Shown: in pieces, positions 10,301 to 18,733 of the stretch
Position numbering within the stretch: the stretch's first letter is position 1
Layout: every line of letters begins with the position of its first letter
NCBI GenBank assembly: GCA_903839845.1
Contig: CAIMEA010000088.1
Coordinates: 1 to 45,805 of the forward strand
Direction of reading: 5' to 3'
Length of the DNA stretch: 45,805 bases
Origin: an uncultured Hyphomicrobiales bacterium
Lineage (GTDB): Bacteria; Pseudomonadota; Alphaproteobacteria; Rhizobiales; Xanthobacteraceae
Translations under genes and position numbers: made by a program
Notes under the pieces: generated by a model
What the model saw: only the letters and a program-made list of their open reading frames with translations
Told to the model about the DNA's origin: nothing
Database searches by the model: none

Positions 10301-12198
10301 GCGACGCGCCGGCGCGGGCGGCGCGTCGGCCTTTCGGCGTCGCCTGCTTTTTCCGCGAACAGTTCGGCAAGTTTCTCGGTCATCGCGCCACCCAATTCCT
10401 CGGCGTCGACGATGGTGACGGCGCGGCGATAATAGCGCGTGACGTCGTGGCCGATGCCGATGGCGATCAGTTCGACCGGCGAGCGGGTTTCGATTTCGTC
10501 GATGACCCAGCGCAGATGACGCTCGAGATAATTGCCGGGATTGACCGACAAGGTCGAATCGTCGACCGGCGCGCCGTCCGAAATCATCATCAATATCTTG
10601 CGCTGCTCGCTGCGCGCCAACAGACGCTTATGCGCCCAGTCGAGCGCCTCGCCGTCGATATTTTCCTTGAGCAGGCCTTCGCGCATCATCAGGCCGAGAT
10701 TCTTGCGCGCGCGCCGCCACGGCGCGTCAGCGGACTTGTAGATGATGTGGCGCAGATCGTTGAGGCGGCCGGGATTGGCCGGCTTGCCGGCGGTAAGCCA
10801 ATGCTCGCGCGACTGGCCGCCCTTCCAGGCGCGCGTGGTGAAGCCGAGAATCTCGACCTTGACGCCGCAGCGCTCCAAGGTGCGCGCCAGAATGTCGGCG
10901 CAGGTGGCGGCGACCGTGATCGGCCGGCCGCGCATCGAACCTGAATTGTCCAAGAGCAGCGTCACCACGGTGTCGCGGAATTCGGTGTCCTTCTCGGCCT
11001 TGAACGACAAAGCGTGCATCGGATCGATAATGACGCGGGTCAGCCGCGCCGGATCGAGAATACCTTCTTCAAGATCGAAATCCCACGAGCGGCTCTGCTG
11101 CGCCATCAGCCGGCGTTGCAGGCGATTGGCCAGACGCGACACGACGCCTTGCAAACTTGATAGCTGCTTGTCGAGATAGCCGCGCAGGCGGTCGAGCTCT
11201 TCCGGCTCGCACAGGTCCTGGGCCTCGATGGTCTCATCGAACTTCATCGTGAAAGCGCGATAGTCCGGCCCGCGCGGCTCGTTCTTGCCGAACTGGTTCG
11301 GCCGCTGCGGCTCGCCGGGCGTTTCGCTGTCGCCCATCTCGCTGTCGTCGGACATTTCGGCGGATGGCGCATCGGCGGCTTCCGTCGCGGATTCGGCCAT
11401 GTCCTCGGCCGACACTTGCGTGTCTTCCGAGGCGGTCTTCTGCATTTCGTCGGAATCGGCGGCGTCGCCGTCCTCGCCGGATTCCTGCTGCTTCTTTTCT
11501 TCTTCGCCCTCGTCGTCTTCCTCTTCGGAATCGCTGGAGCGGTCCTCGCCCATTTCCAGCGATTCGAGCAACTCATGCACGACGTCGCCGAATTGGCGCT
11601 GATCCTCGACCAGACTTTCCAGGCGATCGAGATCTCCGCCGGCGCGCTCCTCGATCAGCGGCCGCCAGAGTTCCACCAATTTGCGCGCGGCTGGCGGCGG
11701 TGCGAGACCGGTGAGCCGTTCGCGCACCATCAAAGCGAGCGCCTCCTCGATCGGCGCGTCGGCGCGATCGGAAACGTCGTCGAATTTGCTGCGATGAAAG
11801 CGATCGTCGAGCATGGCGGTGAGATTGAGCGCGACGCCATCCATGCGGCGCGCGCCGATGGCTTCGACGCGGGCCTGCTCGACGGCTTCGAACACCGCGC
11901 GTGCCTGCTGGCCGTTCGGTTGCAGCTTGCGATGGACGACGGCGTCGTGACAGGCGATGCGCAGCGCGATCGAGTCGGCATTGCCGCGCACGATGGCCGC
12001 TTCGGCTTTCGTCAATTTGCGCGGCGGCTCCGGCAGCCGCGCCTTGCCGCCCAACAGGCCGGGCCGTTCGGCGGCGTAGGACACTTCGAGATCGGGCTTG
12101 CGCGCCAAAGCGCGCAGAGCGCCGGCGACCGCCCGCTTGAACGGCTCGGTCGGCGATTCCTTGGACGAGGGTTTCGATTTGCTCGTGTTTGACGCCAT
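10297..12198 (-). CDS. cobT: Cobaltochelatase subunit CobT
   Basis: A 633-residue subunit of the ATP-dependent aerobic cobaltochelatase, which inserts Co2+ into hydrogenobyrinic acid a,c-diamide with CobN and CobS. The N-terminal third is helical, about residues 225-300 are a long acidic Glu/Asp/Ser stretch, and the C-terminal third is a von Willebrand A domain with the MIDAS motif DNSGSM and a later SDGAPVDD. Length and order match the family. The chain ends with RPTRRPRRR. In many relatives cobS lies directly upstream; here a small gene of opposite direction separates them. CobN is not in the window. Confidence 0.95.
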   Translation of the reverse strand: MASNTSKSKPSSKESPTEPFKRAVAGALRALARKPDLEVSYAAERPGLLGGKARLPEPPRKLTKAEAAIVRGNADSIALRIACHDAVVHRKLQPNGQQARAVFEAVEQARVEAIGARRMDGVALNLTAMLDDRFHRSKFDDVSDRADAPIEEALALMVRERLTGLAPPPAARKLVELWRPLIEERAGGDLDRLESLVEDQRQFGDVVHELLESLEMGEDRSSDSEEEDDEGEEEKKQQESGEDGDAADSDEMQKTASEDTQVSAEDMAESATEAADAPSAEMSDDSEMGDSETPGEPQRPNQFGKNEPRGPDYRAFTMKFDETIEAQDLCEPEELDRLRGYLDKQLSSLQGVVSRLANRLQRRLMAQQSRSWDFDLEEGILDPARLTRVIIDPMHALSFKAEKDTEFRDTVVTLLLDNSGSMRGRPITVAATCADILARTLERCGVKVEILGFTTRAWKGGQSREHWLTAGKPANPGRLNDLRHIIYKSADAPWRRARKNLGLMMREGLLKENIDGEALDWAHKRLLARSEQRKILMMISDGAPVDDSTLSVNPGNYLERHLRWVIDEIETRSPVELIAIGIGHDVTRYYRRAVTIVDAEELGGAMTEKLAELFAEKAGDAERPTRRPRRRVA

Positions 12199-12259
12199 CG
12201 GGGGTCTTTATTCACTCAAAAGTAGTGACTATCTTAGCTTGGACCGGAGGAAGGACACT

Positions 12260-12490
12260 ATGGCCGACCCTGAAAACCACACCCTGCGCCTGTTGCGGGA
12301 ATTGGATCGCAAAAGCGACGCACTCCAGGCGGAAGTGCGCGAGGGGTACGAGTCCGTCAATGATCGTCTCAAGAACCTCCAACAAGCCATGATCGGCGAA
12401 AGCGTCCTCGGCCGCTACACTGTGGCAGAAGTCGAGGAACGCTCGGACAAAATCGAACAGCGCCTTTCGACGCTGGAAAAGAAACGCTGA
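12260..12490 (+). CDS. Small coiled-coil protein between cobT and cobS
   Basis: A 76-residue charged protein starting MADPENHTLRLLREL and continuing with regular heptads (SDALQAEVREGYESVNDRL, later SDKIEQRLSTLEKK), so a short coiled coil is expected. The ATG at 12260 has GGAGGAAGG about 6 bases upstream, the strongest ribosome site nearby; the longer in-frame start at 12098 would overlap cobT. The gene points right, against both cob genes, and its stop is one base from the cobS stop. Small proteins beginning ENHTL are known to me in Rhizobiales only as hypothetical genes. Function unknown. Confidence 0.75.
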   Translation: MADPENHTLRLLRELDRKSDALQAEVREGYESVNDRLKNLQQAMIGESVLGRYTVAEVEERSDKIEQRLSTLEKKR

Positions 12491-12491
12491 A

Positions 12492-13478
12492 TTAGCTCAG
12501 CGCCACGTTGACCGAACTCTCCGGCAATTCGATGCCGAAGCAACGCTGATAGAACTCGGCGACGATCGGCCGTTCGAGTTCGTCGCACTTGTTCAGGAAG
12601 GTCAGCCGGAACGAAAAGCCGACATCGTTGAAGATCGCGGCATTCTCGGCCCAGGTGATCACGGTGCGCGGGCTCATCACGGTCGAGATGTCGCCGTTCA
12701 TGAAGGCGTTGCGGGTCAGATCGGCGACGCGCACCATCTTGCCGACGATGTCGCGGCCCTTGTCGTTCTGATAATGCTTGGCCTTGGCCAGCACGATCTC
12801 GACTTCGTTGTCATGCGGCAGATAATTCAGTGTGGTGACGATCGACCAGCGATCCATCTGCGCCTGGTTGATCTGCTGCGTGCCGTGATAGAGGCCCGAC
12901 GTATCGCCGAGACCGACGGTGTTGGCGGTGGCGAACAATCTGAATGCCGGATGCGGCTTGATCACGCGGCTCTGGTCGAGCAGCGTCAGCCGGCCGGAGG
13001 ATTCCAATACGCGCTGGATGACGAACATCACGTCCGGGCGGCCGGCGTCATATTCGTCGAAGCACAGCGCGACGTTGTTCTGGTACGCCCACGGCAAAAT
13101 GCCGTCGCGGAATTCGGTGACCTGCTGGCCGTCCTTGACGACGATGGCGTCCTTGCCGATCAGATCGATACGGCTGATGTGGCTGTCGAGATTGACGCGC
13201 ACCATCGGCCAGTTCAGCCGCGCCGCGACCTGCTCGATATGGGTCGACTTGCCGGTGCCGTGATAGCCGGTGACGATGACGCGGCGGTTATGCGAGAATC
13301 CGGCGAGAATGGCGAGCGTCGTCGGCCGGTCGAAACGATAATCCGAATCGACGTCCGGGACATGCGGGTCGCCCTGCGAATAGGCCGGCACTTCCATGTC
13401 GCTGTCGATGCCGAAAACCTGGCGGACCGACACTTTCAAATCCGGCAGTTTGGCGGGTTCTTGGACTGCAGTTGCCAT
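12492..13478 (-). CDS. cobS: Cobaltochelatase AAA+ ATPase subunit CobS
   Basis: A 328-residue AAA+ ATPase that forms a ring with CobT and drives cobalt insertion by CobN. Walker A is GYHGTGKS (residues 71-78), Walker B is CFDEYDAG (about 138-145), and sensor 1 is FATANTVG. The N-terminal segment [20 protein letters not shown] is typical of CobS. Its stop is one base from the stop of the convergent small gene, so transcription from cobS into cobT would have to run through that gene antisense. Confidence 0.97.
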   Translation of the reverse strand: MATAVQEPAKLPDLKVSVRQVFGIDSDMEVPAYSQGDPHVPDVDSDYRFDRPTTLAILAGFSHNRRVIVTGYHGTGKSTHIEQVAARLNWPMVRVNLDSHISRIDLIGKDAIVVKDGQQVTEFRDGILPWAYQNNVALCFDEYDAGRPDVMFVIQRVLESSGRLTLLDQSRVIKPHPAFRLFATANTVGLGDTSGLYHGTQQINQAQMDRWSIVTTLNYLPHDNEVEIVLAKAKHYQNDKGRDIVGKMVRVADLTRNAFMNGDISTVMSPRTVITWAENAAIFNDVGFSFRLTFLNKCDELERPIVAEFYQRCFGIELPESSVNVALS

Positions 13479-13573
13479 ATCTACTCCGTGGCCCCGGAAA
13501 CGGCGCGGGGCCGCACTTCTCGCCGGGATAAGGCTGTAAGGATGAAACGCGACGCAAACTAACAGAAAGCCGA

Positions 13574-13606
13574 GGGTGAGCGAAAGCTACCCCCGAGCAT
13601 AGCTCG
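13574..13606. other. Two adjacent hairpins in the cobS upstream region
   Basis: A 7-bp stem with a GAAA tetraloop (GGGT/AGC with GCT/ACCC, one bulged G) at 13574-13592, immediately followed by CGAGC-ATA-GCTCG at 13594-13606. They sit 96-128 bases before the cobS ATG. I see no cobalamin riboswitch consensus. The rest of 13479-13742 shows nothing I can name. Confidence 0.4.
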
Positions 13607-13742
13607 AATACCGGGGAATTTCAGACGGTTCACGTCCTGTTTGGCATTGAAATAGGCCCCGCGACCGGCTCGCCGCAAGGGCAAAAGGCCGAAAATCGGC
13701 GCTACGCCATCCGTGGTACCAGGATAAGCGAGCGGGCGGGAA

Positions 13743-14336
13743 TCAGCCCATTCCGACTGATTTTAGATATTTATAGGCCTGAATGATTTCGATCAGGCGG
13801 TCCTCGGTCGAGCGGTCGCCGCCATTCGCGTCCGGGTGATGCCGCTTGACCAGTTCCTTGTAGCGCGACGACACCTGCGCCGCGGTGGCGCTGACCTCGA
13901 GGCTGAGCGCTTCGAAGGCTTTGCGCTCGGCATTGCGGATGACGCGGCTCTCGACTTTGGTCTTTTGTTCCTTGCCGGTGCCCTCGAACAGGCCGAATGG
14001 ATCGCCGGTGCCGCCAAGCGCGGACAGGTCCGGCTTCGCCTTGCGCTTGCCGGTGCCCATTTTCCAGGTCGGCCGATGGCCGGTGAGCGCATCTTTCTGG
14101 TAGGCGAGCACGGCGTCGTCGGCCATGCCGGCGAAAAAATTATACGACTGGTTGTATTCGCGCACATGCTTGACGCAATAGTGCCAGCGGCCATCGACGT
14201 TGGGGCCCTTGGGCGCGAAATTCGTCGCTTTTTCCTTGCAGCCCGCCCATTGGCAGACCGGCCCGTCGTTTTTGACACGACGGTCCTTGCCCGGTTTGAC
14301 GCGAATGCTGTCGAAAAGTGGTGAGTCTATTTTCAT
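13743..14336 (-). CDS. J-domain protein (DnaJ-like)
   Basis: A 197-residue protein with a C-terminal J domain (about 140-195) holding the HPD tripeptide in KRHHPDANGG, which stimulates DnaK ATPase. The N-terminal half is different: CQWAGCKEKATNFAP and HYCVKHVREYN suggest a metal-binding Cys/His pair set, followed by YNFFAGMADD and a Lys-rich linker. This N-terminal module with a C-terminal J domain is a recurrent alphaproteobacterial architecture of unknown client range. It is divergent from bolA with 118 bp between. Confidence 0.9.
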   Translation of the reverse strand: MKIDSPLFDSIRVKPGKDRRVKNDGPVCQWAGCKEKATNFAPKGPNVDGRWHYCVKHVREYNQSYNFFAGMADDAVLAYQKDALTGHRPTWKMGTGKRKAKPDLSALGGTGDPFGLFEGTGKEQKTKVESRVIRNAERKAFEALSLEVSATAAQVSSRYKELVKRHHPDANGGDRSTEDRLIEIIQAYKYLKSVGMG

Positions 14337-14377
14337 GACCGAATGTTATGCGCTTTTTTTGCTGTTTGCTTCAAGAC

Positions 14378-14406
14378 TTGACAAGCACAGGGCAACACGA
14401 TTCTGG
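14378..14406 (+). promoter_or_regulatory. Candidate promoter for bolA
   Basis: A perfect TTGACA (14378-14383), then 17 bases and TTCTGG (14401-14406). The -35 box is consensus; the -10 box is poor, which is common in alphaproteobacteria. It would give a leader of about 40 bases. Confidence 0.35.
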
Positions 14407-14454
14407 CGGTAATACGCCATTGACCGGCTTGGCGCCGTTACCTAACTGAGGGAC

Positions 14455-14724
14455 ATGCGAACAGTCGATCGTCTCACCAACAAGCTAACCGAAGCTTTCA
14501 CGCCGGAAAGCCTCAATGTGGCGGATGAATCGCACCAGCACGAAGGCCATGCCGGGGCGCGGCCCGGCGGGCAAACCCATTTCAGGGTTTATATTGTGTC
14601 TGCGGCCTTCAAAGGAAAGACCCGGATCGAGCGTCATCGCATGATCAATGCCGCGCTCGCCGAGGACCTGGCCGGCGGCGTACACGCGCTGGCCATTCAT
14701 GCGACGGCGCCGGGCGAAGGTTGA
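14455..14724 (+). CDS. bolA: BolA family protein
   Basis: An 89-residue BolA protein. The class II KH-like fold is visible: an N-terminal helix (DRLTNKLTEAFTPESLNV), the ESHQHEGHA loop, and the core HFRVYIVSAAFKGK with IERHRMINAAL. The His residues of the loop and after IER are the usual ligands for a Fe-S cluster shared with a monothiol glutaredoxin; no such glutaredoxin is next to it. GAGGG lies just before the ATG. Confidence 0.93.
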   Translation: MRTVDRLTNKLTEAFTPESLNVADESHQHEGHAGARPGGQTHFRVYIVSAAFKGKTRIERHRMINAALAEDLAGGVHALAIHATAPGEG

Positions 14725-14750
14725 GGCCGCCTGGCGTGCGCGGGCGCCGC

Positions 14751-15269
14751 TCAAGCCGGCTTTACATTTTTCAGCAGCGCGGATAATTCGCGGACAGCTT
14801 CGGTCAGTTGCAAGACCTCGGTCTCGCGAAGCTGATCGATTTTCTGATGCAGAAGCTCGATTTCAAGCTCGGCCTTGATATTGATCTTGAAGTCGTCTTC
14901 GGCCGATTTTCGGTCGATATCCTGCTGGCGGTTCTGACTCATCATGATGAACGGCGCCGCATAGGCGGCCTGAAACGACAGCGCCAGATTCAACAGGATA
15001 AAGGGATAGGGGTCCCACTGGTTCACGTAGGCGGTGACGTTCAGGGCTATCCAGATCATCAGAATGACCGACTGGATGATGATGAAGGTCCACGACCCCA
15101 TCGTCGCGGCGACGCCGTCGGCGATTTTCTGACCAATGGTGAGGCCGTCACTTGTTGCTGAAGTGGTCTGGTTGAGTCCACGTACCCCGCGTCGCATTTT
15201 CCGCAACTCACTGAGCAACCGCTCCTCGGCTTCGTGCAGTTCGACTTTTATGGTGCTGGCATTCGGCAT
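14751..15269 (-). CDS. DUF1003 inner-membrane protein
   Basis: A 172-residue protein of the DUF1003 family, predicted membrane proteins of unknown role. Family marks are GQKIADGVAATMGSWTFI, IWIALNVTAYVNQWDPYPF and LLNLALSFQAAYAAPFIMMS, giving two membrane segments with a conserved QNRQQDIDR boundary. The cytoplasmic C-terminus is a charged helix with DFKINIKAELEIELLHQKI, probably coiled coil. It ends 27 bases beyond the convergent bolA stop. Confidence 0.88.
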   Translation of the reverse strand: MPNASTIKVELHEAEERLLSELRKMRRGVRGLNQTTSATSDGLTIGQKIADGVAATMGSWTFIIIQSVILMIWIALNVTAYVNQWDPYPFILLNLALSFQAAYAAPFIMMSQNRQQDIDRKSAEDDFKINIKAELEIELLHQKIDQLRETEVLQLTEAVRELSALLKNVKPA

Positions 15270-15314
15270 GAAATCGATCCTTATAGGTCGCGGCGTTCCA
15301 TCGGACTGCGATGT

Positions 15315-15647
15315 CTACCGCATTTTTTCCCGTGGCATGGCAATAATCGCGTTGCCGCTCTCCTGATTATATTTGATCGCGTATTGCCGCATCGTGGCGA
15401 TGGAATTCTCGTCATCGGCGCGCGGACATTGCACGTCATCGTGCGGGTAGCCATTCTGATCCAGCATTGAAGCGAACGCGGCGTCGGCGTCGCCGGGGCG
15501 GCCGCGGTTTGGAAACGGCGGCGACATGTAGACCCGGTGGTTGTCGCGCGATAGCGCAAGGCAATATTGCCAATCGGCGGCTTGCGCCGCATCCGTGGCG
15601 GCGATGGCGACAACGCAGCCGGCGGCGGTCAGAATTTTTGCCAACAT
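15315..15647 (-). CDS. Small secreted protein with a cysteine pair, unidentified
   Basis: A 110-residue protein with a clean Sec signal peptide (MLAKILTAAGCVVAIAATDA, cleavage after AQA). The mature part begins ADWQYCLALSRDNHRVYM and has a second Cys in DDVQCPRADDE, so one disulfide is possible. I do not recognise the family. A start at 15710 would add 21 residues with many arginines, an unusually long n-region; neither start has a strong ribosome site. It follows the DUF1003 gene's upstream side on the same strand. Confidence 0.65.
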   Translation of the reverse strand: MLAKILTAAGCVVAIAATDAAQAADWQYCLALSRDNHRVYMSPPFPNRGRPGDADAAFASMLDQNGYPHDDVQCPRADDENSIATMRQYAIKYNQESGNAIIAMPREKMR

Positions 15648-15846
15648 CGGAAGCGAATTTCTAATCAGGCGAGGGAATGATGGCTCCGTCTTGCGACGCG
15701 CATTCGCCATTTCATCACTGCGATAATCCGATTCGCCTAAAAATGTTGTAAAAATACCGGGCGAATCTCTGCCGCCTTTCCCAGCTTTAATTTATGATCG
15801 CCTCGCCAACGCCACTGACCGATGAACCGGAAGCGAGGCATTGATA

Positions 15847-15886
15847 GCAGAAAATTGAAAGCAGAACATTGAAAGCGGAATATGGA
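15847..15886 (+). repeat. Tandem 14-base repeat running into a start codon
   Basis: GCAGAAAATTGAAA (15847-15860) and GCAGAACATTGAAA (15861-15874) differ at one base; a third, weaker unit begins GCGGAATATGGA (15875-15886) and contains the ATG of the next gene at 15882. Only about 2.8 copies. Confidence 0.6.
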
Positions 15887-16187
15887 CGCGCACGCCGAGG
15901 CCATCGCCGCACTCAAAGCGGCCGCTGAAATGGCCTGGAGCCTGCGATGGGACATGTCGTGGGACATGAACCATGACAATGTCGTCGATCTCGCCGATCT
16001 CTGGCTTCTCACCGCTTGGTTCTTCTTCGCGCCCGGCGACGCGATCCTGCTGCTGGCGATGATTTACGCCACGCCGGCCGCCCTGCTCGCCGGCATCGAT
16101 CCGCTGGCGCTGTCCGGTGTTCTATCCGGCATCGTCTCGGCGATCGTCTGGCTGGTCATGCTCGGATTTTTCGCCCGCCGCGCCTAA
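15882..16187 (+). CDS. Small membrane protein with a dockerin-like calcium loop
   Basis: A 101-residue protein, not identified by name. Residues 1-25 form a Trp/Ala-rich helix (EMAWSLRWDMSWDMNHD). Then DMNHDNVVDLADLWLL fits the dockerin/EF-hand loop pattern D-x-N-x-D-x-x-V-x-x-x-D. Two hydrophobic segments follow: WLLTAWFFFAPGDAILLLAM and GVLSGIVSAIVWLVMLGFF, ending ARRA. Calcium binding next to a membrane segment is therefore possible, but a single loop without a pair is unusual. The ATG lies in a tandem repeat and has only a weak GCGGAA ribosome site. Its stop is 15 bases from the stop of the sensor kinase. Confidence 0.7.
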   Translation: MDAHAEAIAALKAAAEMAWSLRWDMSWDMNHDNVVDLADLWLLTAWFFFAPGDAILLLAMIYATPAALLAGIDPLALSGVLSGIVSAIVWLVMLGFFARRA

Positions 16188-16202
16188 GGCAGCCTGTCAG
16201 CG

Positions 16203-18166
16203 TTACGCCGCCAGCGGCTCGGCGCCGCCCGACGGCACCAGCAGCAGAGGCAGGCGCACGCGTACCGTGGTGCCGATGGCTTCCTGTTGCGACGGCACGA
16301 TGGCGCCGCCCAGTTGACGCACGAAGATGGCCACGTAATCGGAGCCGCGCTTCTCGGGGCTCTTTAGCAAATCCTTGTTCTTCATGCCGACGCCGTCGTC
16401 CGAGACGACCAACTCGATCTGATCGCCGATCTGCTCGACGCACAATCTGATATTGCCGTTGCCGTTCGGAAACGCATGCTTGATGGCGTTGGTCGTCAAT
16501 TCGTTGACCAGAAGACCGAACGGCACGGCGCGATTGGGGTCAATTTCCAGCGGCTCGGCCTCAACCTCGATTTTGATGCCCAATCCGTTGCCGAGCAGGC
16601 TCGCCGACATGGTTCTGGCGATTTCCCGCAGGTAGGCATCCACAGCGACGGTCTGTCCGCGGCTGGTGTGCGATATCAGATCGTAAAGCTGGGCGATGGC
16701 GCCGATGCGCGCCTGCATGGTTTTGTAGCCCTGCACGCACGGCGCCGCCGTCCATTTGGCCTCGTAGGCGATCAGGCCGACGATGACCTGCAGATTGTTC
16801 TTGATGCGGTGGGAAATTTCGTTGGTCAGCATAAGTGCATCGCGCTCGCGCTGCTTGCGCTCGGTGACGTCGCGCGCCGAGGCGAAGACGCCCTGCAAAG
16901 TGCGGCCGCGATCGTAGAACGTCGTCGCATTGTAGGAGACCTCGGTTTCCTTGCCGTCGCGCGCGCGGGCCGTCAGTTCGTAATCGGTGACCTTTTTTTC
17001 GCTCAGCACGCGCTTGATGCCGGCTTCGGCCAGATCGGGGTCGGTGAAATAGTCCTTGAACGGCGCGCCGATCAGTTCGTCGCGGGTGCAGCCGGTGAGC
17101 GCTTCCATCTGCTTGTTGACGTCGGTGATGATGCCGGACGGGTCGGTCGTCATCAGTGCGTCGATATTCGATTCGATCAACGAGCGGGTGTAGAATTGCT
17201 GGTCGCGCAGGCGCTGATCGAGCTTTTTCTGCTCGGCCTCGACCAGTTTGCGCGCGGTGTTGTCGGTGCCGATCAGGAGGTAGCCGATAATGACATCATG
17301 CGCATCGCGCAGCGCCGTCACCGACACCACCGCGGGAAAGCGGCTGCCGTCCTTGCGGATGTAGGTCAGTTCGTAAATGTCCTCGATGCCGCGCGACGCC
17401 TTGAACACCAGCGCCTCGAAGCCCGGCGTGATCGCCACGCCAAGCTCGACACTCAATTCCCTGGCCCGCGCGATGACTTCCCGCGAATCCGAAATGTCGG
17501 CTGGCGTGATCTTGTTCATCACTTCGGCGGCGGTGTAGCCGAGCATGCGCTCGGCGCCGACGTTGAAAATCTGGATAACACCCTTGGCGTCGGTGGCGAT
17601 GCTGGAAAAATTGGCGCTGTTGAAAATCGCGCGCTGCAGCGCGCCGGCCTTGAGCAATGCTTCTTCCGCCTGCTTGCGCGCGGTATTGTCGGTGCCGATC
17701 AACAGGTAGCCGATGATAACGTTTTGCGCGTCGCGCAGCGCGGTGACCGAGACCACCGCCGGGAAGCGGCTGCCGTCCTTGCGGATATAGGTCAGTTCAT
17801 AAATGTCCTCGATGCCGCGCGACGCCTTGAACACCAGCGCCTCGAAACCCTGGGTAATCGGCGTGGCGAGTTCGGCGCTCAGCGCCGTGGCGCGCGCCGT
17901 CAGTTCGAGCGGGTCGGAAATATCGGCCGGCGTGATCCTGTTGACCACTTCGGCCGCGTTATAGCCGAGCATGCGCTCGGCGCCGACGTTGAAAATCTGG
18001 ATACGCCCTTGGCGTCGGTGGCGATGCTGGAGAAATTGGCGCTGTTGAAGATGGCGTTCTGGAGAGCGCCAGCCTTTAGCAGCGTCTCATCCGCTTGCTC
18101 GCGCACGATATGATCGGCGCCATCGAGCACGCCGAGCGGCCGCGTATCGCCGTTTACATTTTCCAA
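16203..18166 (-). pseudogene. Multi-PAS HisKA_2 sensor histidine kinase, frameshifted in its first PAS domain
   Basis: The main frame (17972-16203) encodes PAS, PAS, PAS, a HisKA_2 dimerisation domain with phosphoacceptor His in NEISHRIKNNLQ, and a HATPase domain with N-box VNELTTNAIKH and G-box DDGVGM. The beginning of the first PAS lies in another frame upstream: from a TTG at 18166 (good GGGGA site) the chain runs to NAIFNSANFSSIATDAKGV and then shifts at about 18001-18006. The second PAS reads straight through the same point; DNA comparison shows one base missing in the first copy. Restoring it joins the frames into a soluble kinase of about 654 residues. It is either a true mutation or a sequencing error. 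The response regulator gene lies 41 bases upstream. Confidence 0.8.
17271..18066 (-). repeat. Tandem 426-bp duplication encoding the first two PAS domains
   Basis: The stretch from 17271 repeats from 17697 with a period of 426 bp (142 codons). Many long blocks are identical, including the segment encoding EALVFKASRGIEDIYELTYI. The copies differ by scattered substitutions and by one missing base near 18004. Confidence 0.85.
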
Positions 18167-18207
18167 AACGTCGTCCCCAATTGCCCGGTTTCGATCCGCG
18201 GCGCTGA

Positions 18208-18573
18208 TCAGCCTGCGAGCGTGGTCTCGATCGAATTCTGCAATTGATTTTGCGTGTAGGGCTTGCGCAGGAACTGCGTGCCTTCGACCAGCAAGGCGGT
18301 CATTTTCTCGGTGATGGTGTTGCCGGTCGTGTACAGGACCCGCAATCCCGGCCGGAGCGCAATCGCCTGAATGGCAAGATCGCAACCGCCCAGGACGGCC
18401 TCCTTGAGATAGATATCGGTAAACAGTGCGTCGATCGGCTGCGGCGAGCGCAGCAGCAACAGCGCTTCGTCGATGTCGCTGGCGGAAAGCGTCTGATGAC
18501 CCCACTCCTGGATCATCATCTCCGCTATTTCACGGATGAAAACGTCGTCTTCGACGACCAATACAACGGCCAC
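18208..18573 (-). CDS. CheY-like single-domain response regulator
   Basis: A 121-residue receiver domain with no output domain. The acidic pocket is VEDD (residues 8-10), the phospho-acceptor is Asp53 in ALFTDIYL, the switch Thr is at 82/83 (YTTGN) and the conserved Lys is 104 (FLRKPY). The GTG at 18573 is chosen because GGGGGA lies 6 bases upstream and receiver domains start close to VLVVEDD; a TTG at 18600 is possible. It directly precedes the multi-PAS kinase and is the likely partner. Confidence 0.9.
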   Translation of the reverse strand: MAVVLVVEDDVFIREIAEMMIQEWGHQTLSASDIDEALLLLRSPQPIDALFTDIYLKEAVLGGCDLAIQAIALRPGLRVLYTTGNTITEKMTALLVEGTQFLRKPYTQNQLQNSIETTLAG

Positions 18574-18655
18574 GCACAGTCCCCCTGCCGTGACAAACAA
18601 AATCGCGGCGTCGGAACCCGTGGGTATGGACCAAGGTTCGTTCGGATCGCTATCA

Positions 18656-18676
18656 GGGCTGATCGATAATCAGCCC
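18656..18676. other. Hairpin between the TctC-type gene and the response regulator
   Basis: GGGCTGAT-CGATA-ATCAGCCC, a perfect 8-bp stem, 58 bases past the stop of the TctC-type gene. No T-run follows on the minus strand, so termination is uncertain. Confidence 0.35.
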
Positions 18677-18733
18677 CGAAGCATAAGGTTCCGTTACAGC
18701 GGAGCTTTATTTTTGGCCTCGCCCCAGCGCCGG

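Noticed and set aside
13479-13742. Possible cobalamin riboswitch upstream of cobS
   Set aside because: I looked for the conserved B12-box type core and did not find it; only simple hairpins are visible.
16476-18113. 545-codon plus-strand frame
   Set aside because: It runs antisense to the PAS kinase with His/Asp/Arg-rich composition, a usual high-GC shadow frame.
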